A stretch of 64,000 bases of DNA from Verrucomicrobiota bacterium. GTDB lineage: Bacteria; Verrucomicrobiota; Verrucomicrobiia; Verrucomicrobiales; Akkermansiaceae. Positions within the stretch are counted from its first letter, which is position 1. Every line of letters starts with the position of its first letter. Positions 43,796 to 52,784 of this stretch are shown piece by piece. Location: NCBI GenBank assembly GCA_004293445.1, contig RDYP01000006.1, forward strand, positions 1 to 64,000, read 5' to 3'. A program made the translations under genes and the position numbers. The notes below the pieces were generated by a model that saw only the letters and a program-made list of their open reading frames with translations, had not been told where the DNA came from and ran no database searches.

Positions 43796-45442
43796 TCACA
43801 TGAGGTAGAGGATCGGGAAAAGGAAGATCCAGACGAGGTCGACGAAGTGCCAGAACAGGCCTCCAACCTCCACCCGATTGGCCAGCCACTCGGGATTGCT
43901 GAGATACATCTTTTTGCCGCAGAAGAGGTAATAAGCCAACACCAGCGCGCCGCCGATCACGTGCAGGCCGTGGAGCCCCGTCATCGTGAAGTAGATCGCA
44001 TAATAGGTATTCCAGGCGGGTGCGAACTTCGATGCGAAGAGGATCTCCTCACGCGGCACCGAAAGATGAGGGAAGGAGTGAGCAGCCTCGCGAACCTTGT
44101 AGTCAGGACCGAAGAACTCCTCCTTCAGGTCCTCCTTGACCTTGGGCATCGCATACTTGCCGGGGGTGATCTTGACCTGATCGATCGGAGTGGTCGCGTA
44201 GTAGGCCATTTCCTGCCAACCGATGCGGTATTTGTCCTTTTCCGTCGGCACACGGCCGTGGCTGGCGAGCTCCTTGGTGAGTTGGGCGAGCGCGACCTGC
44301 TGCTTGTCCCAAATTTTCTTGAGAGAAGGATTCTCCTTCAGCAGCCAGGAATTAGAGATCGCGACCTCGGGCGAGATGTTCTTCTCCTCCGCCTTCATGA
44401 CGAGGTGGCGGAAGTCGATCGCGTCGACGTAGTGGAACACCATCGGACTTTCGAGGAGCTTGCCCTTGAGTGCGGTGCCATCGCGCAGCGCGCCGGAATC
44501 GGGAGCCTCCTGGATATCCCGCGGACGGAAATGGAAGGACGTGGCGGGCTCCACATTGAAGGCGATCGAGGCCTGTTCCGGCATCAAGCGATCCGTGATG
44601 GCCGCTTGATCGACGACCACGTTTTCAGCAAATTCCCAATCGCGCTTGCCCGGATTGGCCTCCTTCGCCTTGGCCCACTGCTCGCGAAGATTCTCAGTGC
44701 GGAGGGCGGCATTGTTGGCACGGGCGGCGAGATGCGCCCGCTTGATGGCATCGAGCAATTCGAGATCGAGCGCCCTACCTGCCGCGAAGACCACTTGCTT
44801 GCCGGGTTCGGACTGGAGTTCGAGCTTGGAAGCCAGAGTGATGGTTGCCTTCTTCTCCGCCGCGCGGGCGATCATCGCCTCGACCCAAGCACGCTCGTAG
44901 CGGACGCTGTTGAAAGTGATCGAAGACGCTTCAAAATTGATGACGTTCTCCTCGATTTTGGAGCCCTTGGCATCGGTCGCGAAATCGCTCTCCGCCGGGT
45001 GATCGCCGTGGCCGACGTGGACACCGTCCTTCACCTTGTAGCCAAGGTGACCTTCCACCACGGCGTAGTCTTTCAGCCGGAGGGCCTGGTGATGGAATTT
45101 CACGTAATACTCGATCCCCTTGAGCCCCATGAAAATCCCGGAGCAGGCAATCGTGATTCCCATGAAAATCTGGAAACGTCCCCACTGCCGCATCTTCAGC
45201 GCGGCCCACGCGAATACGACCGTCACCGAAGAACCGATCAGCACGAATGTATTGATCAGACCCGGTAGCACGGGAAGCGTCCGCTCCGGCCACGGGAAGT
45301 CGGCACCAAGACGGAGGAAGATGTAGGCGGAGAAAAAGCCGCCGAAGAGCATGACTTCCGACGCGAGGAAGAGCCAAATGGCGATCTTCGAATTGAAGAG
45401 GCCCGTGTCCTTGCGCGGGGTGACAATGTAGGGGATTTCCAT
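43796..45442 (-). CDS. coxC: Cytochrome c oxidase subunit III with a large inserted domain
   Basis: The ends of this 548-residue protein are normal subunit III: helices at about 20-45 (IAIWLFLASEVMLFGGFFSAY), 61-85 and 92-115, and near the C-terminus FTMTGLHGLHVIGG and FWHFVDLVWIFLFPILYL. Between helix 3 (KGIEYYVKF, residue 116) and the helix that follows FAPAWNTYYAIYF (residue 473) lies an insertion of about 350 residues where subunit III normally has a short loop. The insertion is soluble, rich in Lys, Glu and Ala, with no CXXCH and no recognised domain. The reading frame is continuous and the gene overlaps nothing. Confidence 0.9.
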   Translation of the reverse strand: MEIPYIVTPRKDTGLFNSKIAIWLFLASEVMLFGGFFSAYIFLRLGADFPWPERTLPVLPGLINTFVLIGSSVTVVFAWAALKMRQWGRFQIFMGITIACSGIFMGLKGIEYYVKFHHQALRLKDYAVVEGHLGYKVKDGVHVGHGDHPAESDFATDAKGSKIEENVINFEASSITFNSVRYERAWVEAMIARAAEKKATITLASKLELQSEPGKQVVFAAGRALDLELLDAIKRAHLAARANNAALRTENLREQWAKAKEANPGKRDWEFAENVVVDQAAITDRLMPEQASIAFNVEPATSFHFRPRDIQEAPDSGALRDGTALKGKLLESPMVFHYVDAIDFRHLVMKAEEKNISPEVAISNSWLLKENPSLKKIWDKQQVALAQLTKELASHGRVPTEKDKYRIGWQEMAYYATTPIDQVKITPGKYAMPKVKEDLKEEFFGPDYKVREAAHSFPHLSVPREEILFASKFAPAWNTYYAIYFTMTGLHGLHVIGGALVLAYYLFCGKKMYLSNPEWLANRVEVGGLFWHFVDLVWIFLFPILYLM

Positions 45443-45481
45443 GGGGAAAAAATCAGGGATCCGGCTTCAGCGTACTGAGGC

Positions 45482-47371
45482 TCAATGGGCGGACGGGGTG
45501 GTCGGTTTTTCGGCGGGCGCACTCGCGTCGCGCTTCGGCTCGATCCACTGCGGGAGGAAATCCTCGTCGCAATCGGGGCGGCTGTATTCGTAGGGACCGC
45601 GATACACGACCGGGTCCGTGACGAAATTTCCGTGGCCGGGAGGCGTCGGGGTCGCCCACTCAAGGGTCGTCGCGTCGTAGGGATTGTCGTTCGCAACCTT
45701 GCGGCCGATCTTCCAAGAGAAGAACAGATTGATCACAAAGGGGATCTGCGCGAGAGCCATCGCCCAAGCCGCCATCGACATGATGATATTGAGGTCGATG
45801 TGCTCGGCGACGGTCTGGCCGAAAACGTTGACGCTGTCCTTGGCCTTGGCGAGATAGGCATCACCACCATTGTACCAACGACGGTGGAAGCCTGCCATCC
45901 CCTGCGTGAGCATCGGGAAGAAGATCAGGTTCATGCACACCAAGCTGGGCCAGAAGTGCAGGTGAGAAAGGAAACCGCTCATGTGGCGACCGGTCACCTT
46001 GGGATACCAATGATACACACCGGCGAAGAGACCGAAGAGAATGCCCGGAGCCACCACGTAGTGGAAGTGTCCGATCACGTAGTAGGTGTCGTGCAAGTGC
46101 AGATCGACCAGGTTGAAGGCGAGCGGCAGGCCGGTCAGACCGCCGATGCCGAACATCGGAAGGAAGGCACAGGCCCACACCATCGCAGGGGTGAAGCGGA
46201 TCGAGCCACCCCAGAGCGAGATGATCATCGAAGTGAGAAGGATCACCGAGGGAATCGAGATCAGCACCGTTGTCGTCTGGAAGAAGGTCGAAACCACTGG
46301 ACCCATGCCGGTGAGATACATGTGGTGGGCCCAGACGATGAAGGACAGGAAGCCGAGGACGAGCACGCCATAAACCATCGACTTGTAGCCCCACAGAGGG
46401 CGGCGGGTATTGACCGGGATGATCTCCGCAACGCAGGCGATCGCGGGCAGGAGCAGCACGTAAACCTCCGGGTGGCCGAGGAACCAGAACAGGTGCTGAT
46501 AGAGCAGCGGGGAACCGCCGCCGGAGAGATCCGCCAAACCTTCCTTCGCGGTGTAAAGACCGGAAGGCAGGAAGAAGGAGGAATGGGAGACGCGATCCAT
46601 CAGCTGCATGATCCCCGCGGCTTCGAGCGGTGGGAAAGCGAGCAAGAGAAGAAAGCCGGTCACCAGCATGGCCCAAACGAAGAAGGGCATGCGCATCCAG
46701 GTCATCCCCCGGGCACGGAGGTTGATGATGGTGGTGATGAAATTGACCGAACCGAGGAGGGACGAAGTGATGAGCAGAACGAGGCCGATCAACCACTGGG
46801 TCTGGCCGGCAAGCCACTGATTGACGATTTGACCGTCAGCAAAACCGGCGAGTGGCGAGTAGTTCGTCCAGCCGGACTTGGCCGCGCCGGACTCCATGAA
46901 GAACGAGGCACACATCACCAAACCACCCACCAGATAGAGCCAGTAGCTCATCATGTTCAGCTTGGGGAAGGCCATGTCGACCGCACCGATCTGGAGCGGT
47001 GTGACGTAGTTGCCGAAGGCACCGAAACCGAGGGGAACGATGCCAAGGAAGACCATGATCGTGCCGTGCATGGCACCGAACATGTTGTAGGTCTCGCCAG
47101 TCACTTTGCCGTCTTGCAGCCAGCGGGCCTTCCAGTTTTCGGAGAAGAGCCAGCTCATCCACTCGGGGAGAGGCTGGTGCGGATAGGCGATGCTCCAACG
47201 CATCACCATCATCAGATAGAAGCCGAAAGCGAGGAAGACCATGGCGGTCAACCCGTACTGGATGCCGATCGTCTTGTGATCGGTGGAAAACAGGTACTTC
47301 CGAAGGAAGCCCGGATCGTGATGGTGATCGTCGTGACCGTGATGGTCGGCGGAGGCGGCGTGTGAGCTCAT
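45482..47371 (-). CDS. coxA: Cytochrome c oxidase subunit I (aa3-type)
   Basis: This catalytic subunit (629 residues) keeps all active-site ligands: HPEVYVLLLP (CuB His and the crosslinked Tyr), the His pair in WAHHMYL, and HDTYYVIGHFHYVVAPG for haems a3 and a. It has a C-terminal extension of about 80 residues with many Pro and Lys, and a His-rich N-terminal tail (SADHHGHDDHHHD). It follows the CcoP-like cytochrome at 24 bases and precedes coxC. This is the true oxidase of the cluster. Confidence 0.96.
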   Translation of the reverse strand: MSSHAASADHHGHDDHHHDPGFLRKYLFSTDHKTIGIQYGLTAMVFLAFGFYLMMVMRWSIAYPHQPLPEWMSWLFSENWKARWLQDGKVTGETYNMFGAMHGTIMVFLGIVPLGFGAFGNYVTPLQIGAVDMAFPKLNMMSYWLYLVGGLVMCASFFMESGAAKSGWTNYSPLAGFADGQIVNQWLAGQTQWLIGLVLLITSSLLGSVNFITTIINLRARGMTWMRMPFFVWAMLVTGFLLLLAFPPLEAAGIMQLMDRVSHSSFFLPSGLYTAKEGLADLSGGGSPLLYQHLFWFLGHPEVYVLLLPAIACVAEIIPVNTRRPLWGYKSMVYGVLVLGFLSFIVWAHHMYLTGMGPVVSTFFQTTTVLISIPSVILLTSMIISLWGGSIRFTPAMVWACAFLPMFGIGGLTGLPLAFNLVDLHLHDTYYVIGHFHYVVAPGILFGLFAGVYHWYPKVTGRHMSGFLSHLHFWPSLVCMNLIFFPMLTQGMAGFHRRWYNGGDAYLAKAKDSVNVFGQTVAEHIDLNIIMSMAAWAMALAQIPFVINLFFSWKIGRKVANDNPYDATTLEWATPTPPGHGNFVTDPVVYRGPYEYSRPDCDEDFLPQWIEPKRDASAPAEKPTTPSAH

Positions 47372-47395
47372 GCTGGGAAATATGGAGTGCCTGAT

Positions 47396-48154
47396 TTACT
47401 TGGCTTCCGCCGGTTCGAGGGTGATCGGATCGAGCATCACCTTCGGATCGAGGGAGTCGCCTGCGAGATTCTTCAAGTGATCGGCGTTCAACTCATCCGC
47501 GTTGACCGCTGTGCCGACTTTTGGCCGGGCGTTGGAAATTTCAAGGGCTGCGGCACCCATTTGCTTGGTCACCACATCACCGACCTTGTTGCCGAAAGAA
47601 TTGCGAATGTAGGTCATCAAGGTCGCGAGGTCGTCGCCGCTCATGCCAGCGCCTTGGGCCGGCATCACACCAAACACCTTGCCGGTCGAGGTCGGACCGT
47701 TGAGGCCGTTGAGAATCACCATTGCAAGCCGCTCGGACTCACCGTTGACCCAGGCGGATCCCGCGAGGGAAGGATAAGCATTGCCATCGCCCTTGCCGTC
47801 GGGTCCGTGGCAGCCGATGCACTTGCCGTAGATTTTCTGTCCCTTTGCCATGTAGGCGGCGAGAGCCTCCTTTGGTGGTGGGCCGGCAGCGTCGTCGTCA
47901 GCGGGGATGATACGGACGTAACCGTCCTTCACCGTGTCCTTGTAGGAGAAGAGACGCCCCGCGTTGCCGAGAGCCCAGCCGGCCGCGAGAACCGGGATGG
48001 CGCAAAGGACCAGCACCCAGAGAGAGACGGGCTCGCGGCCGTTCTCCGAGAGCCGGTTTTCGCGGGCCGCCGCGGCGGCTTCGCGCAGGACTCGCTCGTG
48101 GGCTTCGGTGACGTTCACCGACTCCTCGAGATCGGGCTTGGAAGGATCGCTCAT
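47396..48154 (-). CDS. Membrane-anchored mono-haem cytochrome c (CcoP-like position)
   Basis: This 252-residue protein has about 42 cytoplasmic residues, one helix (SLWVLVLCAIPVLAAGWALG) and a cytochrome c domain with CIGCH at residue 112 and axial Met probably in VMPAQGAGM. It has the layout of CcoP but one haem instead of two. With the CcoN- and CcoO-like genes upstream it completes a cbb3-like trio. It could carry electrons to the aa3 oxidase. Confidence 0.85.
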   Translation of the reverse strand: MSDPSKPDLEESVNVTEAHERVLREAAAAARENRLSENGREPVSLWVLVLCAIPVLAAGWALGNAGRLFSYKDTVKDGYVRIIPADDDAAGPPPKEALAAYMAKGQKIYGKCIGCHGPDGKGDGNAYPSLAGSAWVNGESERLAMVILNGLNGPTSTGKVFGVMPAQGAGMSGDDLATLMTYIRNSFGNKVGDVVTKQMGAAALEISNARPKVGTAVNADELNADHLKNLAGDSLDPKVMLDPITLEPAEAK

Positions 48155-48173
48155 CGTTAGAAGGAATTACAGT

Positions 48174-48905
48174 TCAGCCTTGAGGTGCTGCAGCTTTGGG
48201 CGCGGTGGCCTTGACCGGGGCTGGGTTCATCGAAGCCGGAACCGTGTCGTCGCGCTTCAAGGAAAGCAGATAGTCCACCAAGGACTCGGCTTCGGGAGTG
48301 GCCACCATGACCGATCCGGCGCTCGCGGGGATCGGCAAAGGATCGGAAGGAGCCTGTCCGAGAATCGCCCGCTCCTTGAAGAGGAAGCGATGAGAAGGGC
48401 ACTTCGAAGTCGGACGCTTCGGATCGAGACGAGGATCGTAGAGATGGGTGAGCAGCCAAGTGCGAGGCGATACCGCCGCCTCCTTCGCATAAATCGCTTC
48501 GACCCGGCGACCGAGATTCGAAAGATCCGGGCCAAGACGGTTGACGCCGATTTGAGCGAACTTCTCGCCATGATAATCGAAAACATTCGATTCACGACGA
48601 GTATCGCCCCGCGCTTCATCGGCCTTCAATCCCGCCCAGTCCGCGCGTCCGAGATCGTTCCCGGCATAGGTCGGGCGGATCAGCTGGCTGTGACAGAGAT
48701 AGCATCCATTGGCAGCGTAAACCTGGGCACCATTCGCCACGCGGCCGGTCCGCTTGGGATGATAGATGCCCTCCTTACCGTCGGCGATTTCGTCGAAGGC
48801 AACCGGCTGAACCGAGCGCATCTGAAAGAAGGGCACGATCACCACAGCTACCCAAGCGAGGCCGAAGGAAGCGGTGAGACCGGAAGCGAATTGGCGGAAG
48901 GTCAT
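48174..48905 (-). CDS. CcoO-like membrane-anchored mono-haem cytochrome
   Basis: This 243-residue protein resembles CcoO: an N-terminal membrane anchor (LTASFGLAWVAVVIVPFFQM), the phrase YAANGCYLCHSQLIRPTYAG with haem motif CYLCH at residue 68, then GVNRLGPDLSNLGRR and TWLLTHLYDPR in the order known for cbb3 subunit II. The haem-binding motif is intact. Together with the next gene upstream (CcoN-like), it forms a cbb3-like pair. The C-terminus is Ala/Pro/Lys-rich. Confidence 0.87.
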   Translation of the reverse strand: MTFRQFASGLTASFGLAWVAVVIVPFFQMRSVQPVAFDEIADGKEGIYHPKRTGRVANGAQVYAANGCYLCHSQLIRPTYAGNDLGRADWAGLKADEARGDTRRESNVFDYHGEKFAQIGVNRLGPDLSNLGRRVEAIYAKEAAVSPRTWLLTHLYDPRLDPKRPTSKCPSHRFLFKERAILGQAPSDPLPIPASAGSVMVATPEAESLVDYLLSLKRDDTVPASMNPAPVKATAPKAAAPQG

Positions 48906-48939
48906 GGAAGGAAAATTTGGGATCCCGTGATCAAATGGT

Positions 48940-50448
48940 TCAGTGGGCGTGGGCGGAACCCGGGCCGGCGTTGTCGATGTCCCCCTCGGGTCCGTGGGTG
49001 CCGTCGTGCAAGTCGCCGTGATGTCCGTCGCCGAGAAGGGTCGGATGCGAGCTGCGGCGGCCGAGGCGAAGCCACATCAGGCCGAGGTGGAGGAAGAAGA
49101 AAAGATTGGAGACCAGCAGGAAGCACCAGGCGATGGTGGCTGCGACTGCATAGGGATAAGCGTAGGTCATCGCATTTTCCCAAGGCTGCTTGTAGTCCTC
49201 CTGAGCCCCACCCTGCATGAGACCGCCGAAGAGGGCGACCAATGCGACGGTGACGACCCCGTAGATCGAGAGGAAGAAGTGGAGCTTGATGAGTCCGCCG
49301 AAGAGCCACTCGCGACGGGTCAGGCGCGGCACCACGAAGTAGATCATCCCGAAGGCGACAAAACTGAAGAATCCGTAGAGCGCCAAGATGTCGAAACCGT
49401 ATCCGGAGAGACTGAATTGGCTGAGAGGCAGGAAACTAGGAACATTCAGCAAGGTACAGGCAAGGCCGAGAACCAGCAGACCCACCACGCCGGCCACGGT
49501 GAAGCGAAGCGAGGGACTGTTGACCACGGTTTCCCAAGCGCCGGCGGCGGTCTTCAGCAGGTTCACACTGGCAGCGATCGCCGGCACCGCGATGAAGATG
49601 GTGGCGGCAGCACCCAGATAGGGCAGGAAAGCGGGAATCGGAGCACCAGCCAACTTCTGCATGCCTGCCCACGGCGCGACCACCGCAAGCGACCAAAACC
49701 CGAGCAAGGAGAGGGTGTAGCTGTAAACCGGGCGACCGGTGATCTTCGGCACCAAGTAATAGGCAGCGGCAATCGCGGCGGGAGTGAAGAACAAGAAGAG
49801 CAGGCCGGAGCGGAACCAAGCATTGATCGCATTTGCCATCAGCGGGCTGCCCGAGAAGCCGTGGATCAGGAGATGAGCCGTGGCGAAAACCCATGGGAAC
49901 CAGATCAGGGCACCGAGCACATACCACTGCGAAACGAACACGTGACCGGCAGGGCGCACCTTGAACTGAACCATCGACCAGACCGCAATCGCGGCATAGG
50001 CCAGGAGCATCGGCACCCAGGCGAAGACCGGGAATTCCATCCATGGCACTCCGGTTCCCTTGCCCGCAAGAATTCCAATGGTCCCGAGTCCGATCGCGAG
50101 GTTCCAGACGTGGCCGGCGGTGAGAATGATTCCGGCGGCGCGGCACTCCTGGCGCGAGAGGCGGGCCATGAGCCAAATCAACATCCCGAAGGCGGCTTGG
50201 CAGCCCCATCCGTAAATGAGGGCGTTCATGTGGGCGGGTTGCACCCGTCCGTAAGTCAGCCACGAGCAACCGTCGAGGAAGCCCGGACTGTGAACTTTCG
50301 CAGACGAAACAATGCCGAGCAAGATGGCGACAGCCAGCCAGGCGGCACCACTGGTGAAGAAGAACATCACCGGATGGCGCAGGGAGCGGTCGATTTCCGC
50401 GCGGCGGGCCGCGTCGATCGCCGGATTCTGGGAAGAAGCTTGGGACAT
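48940..50448 (-). CDS. CcoN-like protein lacking the catalytic metal and haem ligands
   Basis: This 502-residue polytopic protein clearly belongs to the cbb3 subunit I family: TYGRVQPAHMNALIYGW (His73, the low-spin haem position), RPVYSYTLSLLGFW, WAGMQKLAG and FGMIYFVVPRLTRREW line up with CcoN. By my hand alignment the CuB histidine of GHNAVGFFLT is Ser214 (FRSGLLFLFFT), the CuB pair in WAGPHH is Gln264-Lys265, and the haem histidines in GHVHSG are Phe352 and Ile354. Only His73 of the active-site histidines remains. The protein cannot be a working oxygen reductase as such. It sits between a CcoO-like cytochrome and a mono-haem cytochrome. The C-terminal tail is His-rich (HHGDLHDGTHG). Confidence 0.85.
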   Translation of the reverse strand: MSQASSQNPAIDAARRAEIDRSLRHPVMFFFTSGAAWLAVAILLGIVSSAKVHSPGFLDGCSWLTYGRVQPAHMNALIYGWGCQAAFGMLIWLMARLSRQECRAAGIILTAGHVWNLAIGLGTIGILAGKGTGVPWMEFPVFAWVPMLLAYAAIAVWSMVQFKVRPAGHVFVSQWYVLGALIWFPWVFATAHLLIHGFSGSPLMANAINAWFRSGLLFLFFTPAAIAAAYYLVPKITGRPVYSYTLSLLGFWSLAVVAPWAGMQKLAGAPIPAFLPYLGAAATIFIAVPAIAASVNLLKTAAGAWETVVNSPSLRFTVAGVVGLLVLGLACTLLNVPSFLPLSQFSLSGYGFDILALYGFFSFVAFGMIYFVVPRLTRREWLFGGLIKLHFFLSIYGVVTVALVALFGGLMQGGAQEDYKQPWENAMTYAYPYAVAATIAWCFLLVSNLFFFLHLGLMWLRLGRRSSHPTLLGDGHHGDLHDGTHGPEGDIDNAGPGSAHAH

Positions 50449-50478
50449 GGGAAAGCGTGGGCCGTTGGGCGTGAGATA

Positions 50479-51279
50479 TCAGGGCTTGATCATATCAGCT
50501 TCGGTGAGCATCGGCTTGCCGACCTCGGAGCGGAGCATTTTGACCTGCTCGGGCAGCACGGCGGATGCCTTGTTGCCGAAGCTGTTTCGAACGTAAGTGA
50601 GCACGGCGGCGATCTGCTCGTCGCTCTGCTGGGCCAGCGGGGACATGGGGGCGGGCAGGTTGTATTGCTTGCCGCTCACGGTGATCGGGCCCGTTAGGCC
50701 GCGAAGTTGGATGCGAATCAGATTGGAAACCGGACCCGTCACCCAATCCGATGCAGCCAAGGGTGGAGCAATCGGGCCGCCTTCGCCATTCATGCCATGA
50801 CAAACGAAACAGGTCCCGGCGGTGTACTGAGCCTTGCCGGCTTCCAGCAGCGCGGGATCGATCGCAGCATCAGCCGCAGGGGTCAGCGCATCGACAGCTC
50901 CGAAGTCGGACGAGGGAGCGGCAGCTGCGGCGAGTTGACGGTCGGAGCCCGGAACGATTTGCTCCGGCTGGGCGACGGCGACGGGTTGCTCGGCGACGAG
51001 CGACTTGCCAAGGTGCGCGAAGACATCGTGCGGGGGAACTTGGACCGTTTTGCCGGCCTCCACTTCCTTGTATGCAAAAGCGGACTTTTGCGCAGCCGCC
51101 ACCGTCTCGCGGATCTCGTAGCGCTTGGCCGCAGCTGCTTCTTCGAGGGGATCCGGACGATCCGAGCCGCCGGTGAAGACCCGGATGACCAGCAAGGTCA
51201 AACCGAAGGCCGCGAAGACGCCGATCGCCCACCAGAAGGCGGCGAAACGGACCAGGGGATTGTCGCTGGGTGAGGACAT
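50479..51279 (-). CDS. Membrane-anchored mono-haem cytochrome c
   Basis: This 266-residue protein has one N-terminal helix (FAAFWWAIGVFAAFGLTLLVIRVF), a long charged linker of about 110 residues and a C-terminal cytochrome domain with CFVCH at residue 157 and candidate axial Met in PAPMSPL. The domain resembles the one in the CcoP-like gene at 47396: LTYVRNSFGNK occurs here and a near-copy there, so they are probably duplicates. It lies directly downstream of actF and could accept electrons from ACIII. Confidence 0.85.
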   Translation of the reverse strand: MSSPSDNPLVRFAAFWWAIGVFAAFGLTLLVIRVFTGGSDRPDPLEEAAAAKRYEIRETVAAAQKSAFAYKEVEAGKTVQVPPHDVFAHLGKSLVAEQPVAVAQPEQIVPGSDRQLAAAAAPSSDFGAVDALTPAADAAIDPALLEAGKAQYTAGTCFVCHGMNGEGGPIAPPLAASDWVTGPVSNLIRIQLRGLTGPITVSGKQYNLPAPMSPLAQQSDEQIAAVLTYVRNSFGNKASAVLPEQVKMLRSEVGKPMLTEADMIKP

Positions 51280-51380
51280 TGGGAAGGGCAGAGTGCCAAT
51301 GGATCAGTGATCGGTGACCAATGAAAGAAATGGCGGGGTTCAGGTCTTGTGTCTTGCGTCTTGAAGTCTTCGATCTCGTT

Positions 51381-52763
51381 TCAGTTCGAGACGTTGGCGG
51401 ATTCGAGGATGCGAGGGTCGCGATGAGGATAGACGGCAGTCTGGGTCAGGGCGCGAAGGTAGAAGAAAAGGAAACCCGAACCAATGGCGGCGAAGGCGAG
51501 GATGTCGCCCCAGAATGCGCCGGGGACGGCGGTGGTCACACCCGCGAAGGACTCGGCACCCGGCACCTTGGACATCGCCATGGCGTAGAGCGAAACCGAG
51601 CGCTCGGGAATGACGATGATGTAGTGATCGAGAACGTGCATCACCAGCGTGTAACCAGCCATGACGCTGAGCAATTTCGGATTTTTCTTCAGCCAAGCCT
51701 GGAGCAGGATCACGAAGGGAATGGCGAAGTGACCAATGACGAGCGCGATGCTGGCGATATTCCATCCGCCGGTGTTACGGATGAGATACCATGAGGTCTC
51801 TTCGGCCACGTTGGCATACCAGATCAGGAAAAACTGCGAGAAGGTGATGTAGCCCCAGAACACGGTGAAGGCGAAGAGCAGCTTGCCCATGATGTGGAAG
51901 TGCTCCGGTCCGACAACCTTCTTCATGTAACCGCCATGGATGAGCAAGGTGCAGGTGATGATGATCACCGCCATCGAGTTCAGGGCGGAGCCGGCGAAGA
52001 GATAAACGCCCCACATCGTGGAGAACCAATCGAACTTCATGCCTTGCAGGAGATCGATGCCTGCGAAGGTGATGGTGATCGCGAAAATGACCAGAGTGTA
52101 GGTCGAGTGGAAGCGGGCCTTGAAAAGATTCTTCGTGCTCGGGTTCGGATCGCTGTCCTGGGCCACGGAAAACTTGCGAAGGGCACGAATCACGAGGCCG
52201 AGGCCGATGAAATAGAAGGCGAAGCGAGCATACCAAGCGACCTGGTTCATGTACCACTGCTTGTTCACCAGCAGGGCCTGATGATCGGCCTCGAGGGCCT
52301 TCTTCATCGATTCGGTGCCGTAGAAACCAGCGAGGAAACCATCGAAGATGTCGCCACCGTTCTTCATGGCCTCGCGATGGACGTTCATCCACTCGTAGAG
52401 CCACTGCTGCACGTTCGGGCAGGCAAGCGGTAGGGCGAAAAGGGTCATCCAAGGGAAAACGGAACCGAGGTTCTCCATCACGCGACGGACGGAAGTCCCC
52501 CACCCCGAATTGGAGACGTTGTGGAGGAGTGTCCAGAAGCAGCCGCCGACCGCGAGGGTGAAGAAGAAGAAGAAGGCGAAGAGCCAGGAGTAGGCGAAGG
52601 GCGCCGAGATCTTGGCCGGAGCCATGAACAGAAGGTAGAAGCTGAGCAGCCCGAGCAGGACTGCTAGGCCGCCGGCGGCGCGCTTGGCGGTCTCGACCTT
52701 GGAATTGACGAGACGCTCGCCGTCGGCCGGGATGTCAGCGGAAGTGACGAAGTGGTGTGCCAT
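51381..52763 (-). CDS. actF: ACIII subunit ActF, membrane protein
   Basis: This 460-residue polytopic protein follows actE and has the ActF layout of about ten helices (LAVLLGLLSFYLLFMAP, FAFFFFFTLAVGGCFW, FGYITFSQFFLIWYAN-like segment, IASIALVIGHFAIPFVILL). It is the second NrfD-like membrane scaffold of ACIII. The ATG is preceded by CTTTCCCCACCGAA rather than a purine-rich site. Confidence 0.9.
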   Translation of the reverse strand: MAHHFVTSADIPADGERLVNSKVETAKRAAGGLAVLLGLLSFYLLFMAPAKISAPFAYSWLFAFFFFFTLAVGGCFWTLLHNVSNSGWGTSVRRVMENLGSVFPWMTLFALPLACPNVQQWLYEWMNVHREAMKNGGDIFDGFLAGFYGTESMKKALEADHQALLVNKQWYMNQVAWYARFAFYFIGLGLVIRALRKFSVAQDSDPNPSTKNLFKARFHSTYTLVIFAITITFAGIDLLQGMKFDWFSTMWGVYLFAGSALNSMAVIIITCTLLIHGGYMKKVVGPEHFHIMGKLLFAFTVFWGYITFSQFFLIWYANVAEETSWYLIRNTGGWNIASIALVIGHFAIPFVILLQAWLKKNPKLLSVMAGYTLVMHVLDHYIIVIPERSVSLYAMAMSKVPGAESFAGVTTAVPGAFWGDILAFAAIGSGFLFFYLRALTQTAVYPHRDPRILESANVSN

Positions 52764-52784
52764 TTCGGTGGGGAAAGCAGTGTT

